A DNA stretch of 64,000 bases from positions 434,001 to 498,000 of the forward strand of contig JANEZZ010002885.1 of assembly GCA_026122225.1 (NCBI GenBank), written 5' to 3'. Under the pieces are notes generated by a model. The model had not been told where the DNA came from and did not search any database. It saw nothing but the letters and a program-made list of their open reading frames with translations. Positions 33,831-41,969 of this stretch are shown piece after piece. The stretch is from Heloderma charlesbogerti (Eukaryota; Chordata; Lepidosauria; Squamata; Helodermatidae). Position 1 is the stretch's first letter. Each line of letters starts with the position of its first letter. The translations under genes and the position numbers were made by a program.

Positions 33831-33831
33831 C

Positions 33832-33942
33832 ACAATCCTATGCATGTCAAGACAGAAAAAAGTCCTACAATTCCCAACATGGCTGGCTAGGTCTTACTGG
33901 GAACTGTAGGACTTTTTTCTGTCTAAACATAGGAATGTGCCC
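33832..33942. mobile_element. Palindromic MITE with ~45-bp arms
   Basis: GGGCACAATCCTATGCATGT...GACAGAAAAAAGTCC pairs with GGACTTTTTTCTGTC...CATAGGAATGTGCCC. TCA flanks both ends, a possible 3-bp duplication. Relatives are at 7005-7130 and, damaged, at about 51095-51170. Confidence 0.7.
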
Positions 33943-34177
33943 TCAGTGGACCAAACAAGGGGAACAGGGAGAGAGAAGGAAAGGAAGGGGTATGCATTGT
34001 ACGAATCCTTTGATTTCCCCCATGCCCCTACTCCTCCCAATGGGGTTAAAACAGCGTGATGAAAACTGGTATAACTGTATGATAAAGGGTTGTGCTTGCA
34101 CGTACACACACACACACATCCATGCATATGGAACAGTGTCCTTAGGGCTGTTTGGATGAATTGGGACTGACAATTCA

Positions 34178-34372
34178 TAGGGAGGAGCCATAGCCCTCTG
34201 GTAGAGCAAGTGCTTTGCACTAAGGTCCTGAGTTCAATCCCCGGCATCTCCAGGTAAGGCTGGAAAAATTCCTGCCTGAAACCCTGGAGAGCCGCTACCA
34301 GCCATTGTCGACAATACCGGGCTAGATGGACCAATGGTCTGACTCGGTAAAAGGCAGATTCTCCTATGACAT
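34178..34372 (+). mobile_element. tRNA-derived SINE, near full length
   Basis: The pol III promoter is visible: A box TAGCCCTCTGGTAGAGCAAG and B box GAGTTCAATCCCC. The body (TTCCTGCCTGAAACCC, GAGCCGCTACCAGCC) and tail (CTAGATGGACCAATGGTCTG, AAAGGCAGATTCTCCTATG) follow. The tail is shared with the CR1/L3-like LINE at 24661-25320. This is the best reference copy for the other tRNA-SINEs here. Confidence 0.85.
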
Positions 34373-35034
34373 ACCCACCAAAAACAGTTTCTCCTACAAA
34401 AAGTGACAAGAGTCTCTGTCTAAATAAAACTTGCTGGTCCCATTGATTTCCGTGGGTCTACACGAAGTATGATTAAGGCTGAATCCTGAATCCAACCCAT
34501 TGAGTCTCTGGGGGTTCCCACATGTCTCCCAAAGTCAGAACTTATCAAGTTTCCCCCCTCTTTCATATAGCAACTTATCCATAGCCCTTCAAATCAGCAT
34601 AATGATTTGCCCTTTGACTCCGCTTTTGAGCTTTGAAGAACCATCCTAGATCACTGGCAGCAACAGCAGACAGCTTGAGTTTTGCAATTACACTCCTTCA
34701 GTTGGGTTCCAAGAAGTCTGAAAAGAGAAACGTATATGTGAAAGTGAAGAAAGCCTTCTGAAACCCCTTTTTAGTACTCGTATTATTCAAGGGAGCTTTG
34801 AACTTCCATTAAAAAGTGGTCTGGTTAATGTTTGTGCATTTGGATTGAGGGGGGAGGCTTGGTTCATTAATATGACCTGGCTCCAACACTTCAACAGTAC
34901 AGCCATATATATCCTAGAGCTCCAGTGGAGATAATTAGGGAATCCAAAGAGTTGGCTGATACAAAGAAAAGATGCAAACGAAGATAAAAATTGCCTTTTT
35001 GAGGCACTAGGGATCTTTCAGTATCAAAGCAAAG
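34373..35034. other. No assignable feature
   Basis: Unique-looking sequence upstream (minus-strand downstream) of the open frame at 35.0-35.4 kb. Confidence 0.35.
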
Positions 35035-35394
35035 TCATTCTGCAGTGTTACGCTGCCTACTACTGTAAATGTTAAACCTCTTCCAGAAAGGCTTTTCAAC
35101 ATCACGCCCTGACACTTCTTTGGAACTGAACGCTACTATATTGGCAAAATCGTGCTTGCTTTCGTCGCTCTCCATAGGAAAAGTGATATCGTTCCTATGT
35201 TCAAAGTACCGTAAGAAACACGAGCAACCTACGGCAGCATAACCTGCCACTTCCATTTGGTAACGATAGAACAGACATTGATTTTTCATCTTATCAGAGG
35301 CCTCTGGTCCATAAGGACTGCTGGCGCCTACTGAGCTTTCTCCAAGGATATAATGAAAAACATCTGTTCTATCACTTAACAGCAAATCAATAAA
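35035..35394 (-). other. Unrecognised open frame, ~120 codons
   Basis: The frame opens after a TAA at 35397-35395 and ends at TGA near 35035. It has no in-frame ATG at its start; the first Met codon is internal. The predicted peptide is not low-complexity. It includes SPYGPEASDKMKNQ, a Cys pair in AVGCSCFLRYFEH and FWKRFNIYSSRQRN. Several CpG-containing codons are kept, unlike nearby A/T-rich sequence. It matches no transposon family I know and lies in non-repeated sequence. It could be an exon, an old retrocopy, a viral relic or chance. I cannot decide. Confidence 0.3.
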
Positions 35395-35589
35395 TTAAAT
35401 CAAAGTTTTTATTCCTTCTTTCTTCTCACCATTAAAGGCATCTTTCTCCATCATTTCCCCCCTTCTGCTTCTTTTAATAAGTTACTTTTTGCTTACAGGC
35501 CTCACTATCCCTCTCTGAGAGGCACCATTGCAGGTTTTAGTGGAGGCAAAGAGATTTCAGTGGGGGTGGGGGAGCTCTTGGATATAGTC

Positions 35590-35842
35590 AAGATGCACAC
35601 TGTGCTCCTACCCATGTCTACTCAAATGTAAGTGCCACTGAGTTCATTGGACTTACTCCCAGGAATGTTTGCATAGGCTGGCAGCCTAACAGTGCAATCC
35701 TTTGCATGTCTACTTAGAAGTAGGCGCCCACTGAGTTCAATAGGACTGAGTCCCTAGTAAGCCTATAAAAGAATACAACCTAAGAGTGCAACCCTATGCA
35801 AGTCTGCTCAGAAGTCAGTATCACTGAGTCAAGTGAGACTTG
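35590..35842. repeat. Three head-to-tail W repeats
   Basis: Copies at about 35597-35692, 35693-35780 and 35785-35842. The third is broken by the element at 35843 and resumes at 36898 (CATGTAAGTGTATTTAGG). Confidence 0.65.
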
Positions 35843-36894
35843 GGGCCGATCTACACTGCACCCGCCATCGCAACGAATTCAGTGTCCTGTCGGGTTAAAC
35901 GCACTCGCATTAAAACGTGACTATCCACACTTAGCCATTTTCCCCTTTGCGGTGCTTCATCAAATGCGCGAGCTCAGTTCACACTCAAGTGCTGTGCTGT
36001 TTTCCTGCTCTTAAAGATGGCAGCTCTCATTGGAGGATCAGAAACTCTTCCTGTTTCACTTTCTGCTGATTCCACGCCCACCGCGCGGCAGTGGCACGGG
36101 AGAGGCTTGTCATTTTCAGCATGTTTTCCTGGACTTGGGGAGAACGACGAGCTTGTCCCTTGCCACCGCCGCCACTGTAGCAGGTGGGGGTGGAGGGAAG
36201 AAATGGGAACCTATCCACTTCTCCCCTCAACCTGCTGGAGGCCAGGGCAAGTGGCTGGGGGGTGTCTGCCAATGCTCTTTTCCCCACGCCAGCCTTTGAC
36301 AGCTGGCGCGAGGAAGAGGGGCAGTGGTGGCAGCACCCAGCGCTCGCGTTGGGGGGGGGGCTACTGGCATCTTCGAAGATTCGAAGCTTCATGTCAGCCC
36401 TGTCAGTAGTTGGATGGGCGACCACCTGGGAATCAGGCTTCCTGTATTGAGCAGGGGGTTGTTCTATCCCTTCAAATGAGACTAAGTTTTACCCCCTTCT
36501 ATCCCCCACTTTGGCTTTTTAAAAAAAAATTAAGGCGTTATCTTCGAAGAATCGTGGCTTCTACCCGATTTTTTTTTTTCTAATTCATCTTCGAATCTTC
36601 AAAGATCATGGAAGACAACTTGGGGCCATCGAGAGCTGTGATTGGACAGGAAGGAAATACAAACACTGCCGTATGTGGACAGGCAGGGGAGGGGACTACG
36701 ACCAGATATGGTAGTGAAGGTGGAAAATCAGAGCACATTAAGGGGAAATACTGGGATATCAGGGTATTGAAAACGGGAGCACGGGACGGGAGCAGGAAAT
36801 TCTGGTTCCAATTCGAGGCAGGTACTGCGTAGTGTGAAAGACTGGTGGTGAAACCTCATTGGAAGCGGAAAACCCCATAAGCGTAGATCGGCCC
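35843..36894. mobile_element. Harbinger-like non-autonomous element, CpG-rich
   Basis: Ends GGGCCGATCTAC and GTAGATCGGCCC are perfect 12-bp inverted repeats. TTG flanks both sides (35840-35842 and 36895-36897), a 3-bp duplication, in the middle of a W repeat. The interior is CpG-rich with repeated CTTCGAAGATTCG-type words (36370-36390, 36541-36560, 36588-36605). No transposase is visible; frames up to 132 codons near 36.0-36.45 kb match nothing. Its superfamily follows from the 3-bp duplication and GGG/CCC ends and is inferred. Confidence 0.75.
36398..36470 (+). mobile_element. 5S rRNA-like fragment inside the Harbinger-like element
   Basis: TCAGTAGTTGGATGGGCGAC followed by CACCTGGGAATC matches the 3' half of vertebrate 5S rRNA (TTAGTACTTGGATGGGAGAC, CGCCTGGGAAT), including most of the C box. 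Next comes TATTGAGCAGGGGGTTG, which resembles the CR1 3' region at about 11140. It is read as a 5S-derived SINE remnant, not a functional gene. Confidence 0.55.
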
Positions 36895-36931
36895 TTGCTC
36901 TCATGTAAGTGTATTTAGGATTACATTATAG

Positions 36932-37885
36932 TAGGGATGGGCGAAAGTCCCTTACCTGTCCTCGAAGCTTGCTTCGGTTTTCCCCCCAAAGTTCAGGCGA
37001 GGGGGGGGAGGCGCCCTGCCTCGCCCGGCCAAAATTCAGGCCGGGGGGGAGGCACCCCATCCCTCACCGGCAAAATTCAGGCCGGGTAGAAGCGCCCCGT
37101 CTACCCGGCTGCGAAAAAAAAAGTAAAACAAAAAACAAAAAAACACACACCCGTGATAGGCTACGTAACAATTTACATAGCCTATCATGGCTAGATTTCC
37201 AAAGTCACCCGTGATAGGCTATGTAAATCGTCACGTAGCCTATCACGGGTGACTTTGAAAAAAAAAAAAGCGCGTACGCAAATGGCGGTGGCCCATGGGC
37301 GCCGCCATTGCGTTCCTTATTTTGGCACGTCTAGTCTACGTAAAGATTTACGTAGACTACGGCGAAAATAAGGGAACGCTATTTGCGTTGCCCTTATTTT
37401 CGCCGTAGTCTACGTAAATCTTTACATAGACTAGACGTGCCAAAATAAGGAACACAAATGGCGGGGCCCATGGGCCGCCGCCATTTGCGTAAGCGCTTTT
37501 TTTTTCCCCCAAAGTCACCCGTGATAGGCTACATGATGATTTACGTAGCCTATCACGGCTGACTTTGGAAATCTAGCCGTGATAGGCTATGTAAATCGTT
37601 ACGTAGCCTGTCACAGGTGTGGTGGGGTTTTTTTACCGCACTTTTTTTTTTTGCAATGGCGGCAGCAGCAGCCGGTCAGGAGATCGGCCGCCGCCCCCGC
37701 CCCCACCAAAACGCCGCCGAACCACCGCCGGGACCCGCCGCCGAGAGGGACATTCGCTGAAGGTAAGTCCCATCCCGGGGTGGGGGTGGGGGGCTGGTGG
37801 AGAATTTCCCCAACACTTTCGGGGGGCCGAATGCCTCAGCGCTCGGCCTCCCGAAGATTTGGGGAGAAATTCTCCGCCATACCTA
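36932..37885 (+). mobile_element. hAT-PAL copy 3, long subfamily
   Basis: Perfect 8-bp duplication CATTATAG (36924-36931 and 37886-37893). The same module order as copy 1: tandem GC-rich units (about 36976-37110), paired TGATAGGCTACGTAAC hairpins around 37155-37255, ACGCAAATGGCGG/CCGCCATT modules near 37276 and 37458, GTAGTCTACGTAAAGA hairpins near 37332 and 37407, and a second TGATAGGCTA pair around 37520-37615. A GGCCGCCGCCCC block and an AGGTAAGTCCC word precede the right end. It is inserted in a W repeat. Confidence 0.9.
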
Positions 37886-37893
37886 CATTATAG

Positions 37894-37975
37894 TCTACTC
37901 TTACCTGGGAGTAAGCCCCACTTAACTCAGTAGTACTTACTTCTGAGTAGACATGCATAAGATTGTGCTGTAAAC
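37894..37975. repeat. Repeat W copy, right part
   Basis: TTACCTGGGAGTAAGCCCCA...TTACTTCTGAGTAGACATGC...AAGATTGTGCTG. It continues the W sequence broken by hAT-PAL copy 3. Confidence 0.65.
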
Positions 37976-38096
37976 TGCAAGAAATAAGGAAATTCTATCT
38001 TTAAAGCATTAATTGAAGCTACTTTTTATACCTCCTAAGAGCCACAGCAGTGTTCACAATGCAGGTCAGTCTACGCTTTTTAAAGCAAGGTCATAG

Positions 38097-38559
38097 TCAT
38101 AGTCTTTTTATTTGTATACCGTATTTTTTTTCCACAATACATTGTGTTCAAAGCGGTTCACAAAACCAACAAATACAACAGCCACAATTACAACACACTA
38201 CAATACAACGTTAACTCAATTACAGTTCATTTAAAATGTATCAAATTTTAAATAACGGAAAGCCATACCAGTAGGTCAGTTAACAAAATTCAGTGCCAGT
38301 AATAACATATACTTGCATTCGCTAAAGAGTTGATATTAAGAGACCTAAGAGACCTTATCCACATCAAACTCACAGCAAAAAGGCGAAAGAGGAAACCGCA
38401 AGGCACTTCAAGCAGCCCACCCTCAAGCAGCAGAAATATACTGTCCTCTCACCAGGGTCCCATGTCCTAAGCAAAGAAAGGGTACCCTCACCCTCATGGC
38501 AACTTCTTTCCTGGCTATTTCTTGGCAGCAATGTACAAGGAGAAGCCTTTCTGGTCATT
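38097..38559 (-). mobile_element. Probable L2-type LINE tail (reverse), then unassigned
   Basis: TCTTTTTATTTGTATACCG and CAAAGCGGTTCACAAAACC (38104-38170) resemble the reverse of an L2 3' end. From about 38230 to 38559 I see no further repeat. Confidence 0.4.
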
Positions 38560-38938
38560 CCACAACAAACAAAATGGCACATTGTGACATCTAGAAAATG
38601 GGCCCTTCTCAGTAGTGGCACCCACCCTCTGGAACTCCCTCCTGGGAGCAATTTGGGAGGCAGAAAAGATGGTGTATTTCAAACACCTGAAAACAGACCT
38701 GTTGACGCACACTTTCTCTAGCTTGTAATTAATAGCATGGTGCTGCACCATTGGTTTCTTTTCTCTTGTGGTTGTTTTTAATTGTTTGCTATTTATTAAT
38801 TAGTATCTGTAATTGTTTATTCTTTTAGTGTTTTAATAGTCATGTTTAATATTTTGGCATGTCAACCACTTAGAGGTTTTGTTATATCAAGCGGTGCCCA
38901 AATATTACTAATAAATAATACATTAATTAAAAAATTAA
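38560..38938 (+). mobile_element. L2-type LINE 3' end
   Basis: GGGCCCTTCTCAGTAGTGGC, CTCTGGAACTCCCTCC (WNSLP remnant), GAAAACAGACCTGTTGAC, a T-rich 3' UTR, and TCAAGCGGTGCCCAAATATT with a terminal (TAAT/ATTAA)n. Confidence 0.7.
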
Positions 38939-39390
38939 AAAAATGGAAAAGCCTCTCCCTGGGCAGATGTCTTCAAGCTGTCCTGGAGAAGTCACAGACC
39001 CCTTCACACACACTGACAGCAGCAGCAGCAGCTTCCTTATGAAGGCTCCTAGAGCTGGGGGTGTGGCAAGGAAGGTGTGTTAAGTGCCACATCCTTAACA
39101 AATGCATTCCTGCTTCACCACTACCATGGAGCTGGATAGCTGTCAGTAACAGCGTGGTGGACCTAAGTCCAGATTTGTCTGTTTAGAAAGTACAGAGGTT
39201 GGGAGCGGGGCTTCAACCCCAGCCTCCCTCAACCCCAGCATCCAAAGCCTGAGGAAATTGTGATAGAGCCAGCCCTGTACACAGATGATATTTTCCCCTC
39301 AGAGCAATCAGAGCTGCTACCTAAGGCTACCATAGTACTAGGGTGGGGGAGGCTTTAATGCAGGGGAAAGTCTTGTTGAATTCTTTTTAA
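38939..39390. other. No assignable feature; short CAG run
   Basis: (CAG)n of about six units at 39015-39033; otherwise nothing recognisable. Confidence 0.35.
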
Positions 39391-39394
39391 AAGA

Positions 39395-39716
39395 ACAGAA
39401 TCACAGAATCATAGAATAGTAGGGTTGGAAGGCACCTACAAGGCCATCGAGTCCAACCCCCTGCTCAATGCAGGAATCCAAGTCAGAGCATCCCTGACAG
39501 ATGGCTGTCCAGCCTCATCTTGAATGCCTCCAGTGTGGGAGAGCCCACCACCTCCCTAGGTCATTGGTTCCATTGCTGTAGTGCTCTAACAGTCAGGAAG
39601 TTTTTCCTGATGTTCAGCCGGAATCTGGCTTCCTGTAACTTGAGCCCATTATTCCGTGTCCTGCACTCTGGGAGGATAGAGAAGAGATCCTGGCCTTCCT
39701 CTCTGTGACAACCTAG
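39395..39716 (-). mobile_element. CR1 LINE 3' end (CR1 part of an X-CR1 chimera)
   Basis: Reverse orientation: AGAATCATAGAATAGTAGGG tail, GGCCATCGAGTCCAACCCCC, AACAGTCAGGAAGTTTTTCC, GGGAGGATAGAGAAGAGATC. It joins element-X sequence at about 39716 at the same junction (TAGAATCATGGAATCAGTAG) as the 10894 locus. Confidence 0.88.
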
Positions 39717-39906
39717 AATCATGGAATCAGTAGACAGCACTCCAAGCTTGGAGCCAGGAAACCATGCTCCCTGCCCCCTGCCCTCCATAGCCTGTGCGAG
39801 GAGAACCATGGTGGCTGCCTTGTAAAATGGAGCACGGAGAGGGCGAAAAGGGGGTGTTCCTGGGGGTGGGCAGGGGGTGAGACTGTGGAAGTCCATTCTG
39901 GGATGA
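39717..39906 (-). mobile_element. Element X segment fused to CR1
   Basis: CACTCCAAGCTTGGAG, GGTGGCTGCCTTGTAAAATG and AAAAGGGGGTGTTCCTGGGG match the complement of 10720-10893. X sequence further left or right (its TIRs) is absent here. Confidence 0.75.
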
Positions 39907-40656
39907 TCGATCGAGAAGAGATCCTGGGCTTCCTCTCTGTGACAACCTTTCAAGTACTTGAAGAGCGCTATCATATCTCCCCTCAGTCTTCTCTTCTCAA
40001 GGCTAAACATGCCCATTTCTTTCAGTCTCTCTTCATAGGCTTTGTTTCCAGTCCCCTGATCATCTTTGTTGCCCTTAGGGATGGCGGAGAATTAAGCCAT
40101 GGCCCTCTGTCATCCATGGTGGAATGGAACACTTACCTCCGCCTCCCTGCGGAATCCTCTTTGACCGGATCCTCCGGCTCCAGAGCAGCAGCGATATGGC
40201 CACCATGCTGTATCGCTGGCTGAAGGGGATTGACCGCGGATGCAAATGGCATCCAGGACGCCATTTGCAGCTGTAAACGTCTTAGTTTAAGGTAAATGCA
40301 GCCGTAAATGGCTGCATATAGCTTAAACTAAGACCTTTACGGCCACAAATGGCATCCTGGATGCCATTTGCTTCTGCAGTAAATACCCCTTTGCCACCAA
40401 TATGGCATGGCGGCCGTGTCGCTGGTGTTTTGGAGCTGGCCAGCAGCTCCACGGAATCGCTGCAGAGCAGAGCTGGCTGAAGAGGATTCCGGGGGGAGGA
40501 ATGGATTGTCTTCCCCCCAGGCTGGATTCCTGGCCAGACCAGCAGGTAGGGAACCTGCCCATCCCTAGTTGCCCTCCTCTGAACCCTCTCCAGCTTGTCT
40601 GCATCCTTCTTAAAGTGTGGTGCCCAGAACTGGACACAGTACTCCAGATGGTGTAA
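39907..40656 (-). mobile_element. CR1 LINE 3' region, split by hAT-PAL
   Basis: CCTTTCAAGTACTTGAAGAG, ATATCTCCCCTCAGTCTTCT, TTTCAGTCTCTCTTCATAGG, then after the insertion CTCCTCTGAACCCTCTCCAG and CCAGAACTGGACACAGTACT. The first 35 bp (39913-39947) duplicate 39679-39714 of the other CR1 piece. Confidence 0.85.
40076..40567 (-). mobile_element. hAT-PAL copy 4, diverged subfamily, inside CR1
   Basis: Ends TAGGGATGGCGG and CCCATCCCTA; perfect 8-bp duplication GTTGCCCT (40068-40075 and 40568-40575). The interior palindrome differs from other copies: GATGCAAATGGCATCCAGG with its inverse CCTGGATGCCATTTGC, around TTAGTTTAAG/CTTAAACTAA arms. Orientation is inferred from the end types. Confidence 0.85.
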
Positions 40657-41068
40657 GCTCTGGGGCTGAAAAGACATAAAAGCCTTTTAATTGGGCTGTG
40701 CACCACTTCGGTGCGAAGCCCGAATAATGAGGTGAAGCGGGCAGATTCGGAGGTGCCTCACTGTGATACGAAGCGGATCAGACCAGCACCGAAGTGCCCC
40801 GAAGTGAAGCGACTCTTCCACGAGGAGCCTTGTCCACCTTGGAGATTTGGGGCTCTTCTTATGCCTTCTGAGCAGCCCAGGAAGGCTGTCTCCAAAATGT
40901 ATCAACTTCTGAAAGATCAGGCAGAGGGGCAGGAGGAGGAGGAGGAAGGCGGGAGCAGGGAATGTGCTTCGGTGAATAGGAACTCTAGGGCTAAACCTAA
41001 GCCAGCAGTCTCCAATCAGAGACAGTGGTAGAGAAGGGGGTATATATAGTTTGGCAAAAGAATGTGTT

Positions 41069-41465
41069 TGTTCATTGCGTGAGGTGGTTGGTTGGGAGAG
41101 GGCTGTGTTTGTTTGGTTAGATCTGTGGGCTGTGTGCATGCACTCATTGCAGCTTCTTCTTACATTCCTTCCTTCTGTCTTTTCTAGATGTTTTTTAAAA
41201 CACCATTTACTAGTTAGTTTCTTCTTGGCTTGTTCCTTCACTCCCACCTCCCCCGCCATTCCATTGTTCATTGTGTGAAGTGGTTGGTTGGTACTCAGTT
41301 GGAGAGGACTGTGTTGGTTTCTGAAGTTTGGTTAGATCTGCAGGGGGTGTCCGTGCACTCACTGCAGCTTCTTATTCCTTCCTCCTCATCCTTCTCCATT
41401 CAACTCTGTCTTTTCTAGATTTTTAAAAACAAACATTTACTTCTTGGCTTGTTCCTTTGCTCCCC
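41069..41465. repeat. ~200-bp diverged tandem duplication inside the large hAT
   Basis: The blocks GAGGTGGTTGGTTGG/GAAGTGGTTGGTTGG, GGTTAGATCTG, CACTCATTGCAGCTTCTT/CACTCACTGCAGCTTCTT, TCTGTCTTTTCTAGAT and TTCTTGGCTTGTTCCTT occur in the same order twice (about 41069-41245 and 41275-41465). Confidence 0.8.
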
Positions 41466-41969
41466 ACCCCTTTTAATAATTATTCATAGTTTTTTCTTTC
41501 TTTCTAAATTCTAAAATGAAGAAATATTGCTATAGCAGCCTACCCGTGCCTTGCTTTGTTTGGCTTCCCCACCCCACCCATTCTGAATTGAACTGTCTGT
41601 TCCTTTTCCAGCTCAAAAAACATAAATTAAATAAAGGTTTGTTTTTTTCACTCTTCTTTGCTTGCTCTTGGCTCTTATCCCCCCCCACACACACACACAC
41701 CACCGCCCTCCTGTATTTCTTGAACTTTATATGTTTTCCTTTTAAAAAGTTAAATATAAAAAAATAAATAAAACCCTTTTCTTTGCTTGTAGGTAGTTCT
41801 GAATTTGCTTTTCTTTTGCCCTTGTGCGCCTGTGTCTCTCTCTGTGGGTGTGCTTGTGTTGACGTCCACATTGCAATACAGTGGGCAAAGCAGTACACAC
41901 ATATTATTTATAGTAATTTATTATTCCAATAATACTCCACTGTGTGGCAAAACAAGCCAGCCCAGTATG

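Noticed and set aside
36017..36450. Overlapping frames of 88-132 codons on both strands
   Set aside because: High GC content lowers stop frequency in all frames; no domain is seen and the region is inside a transposable element.
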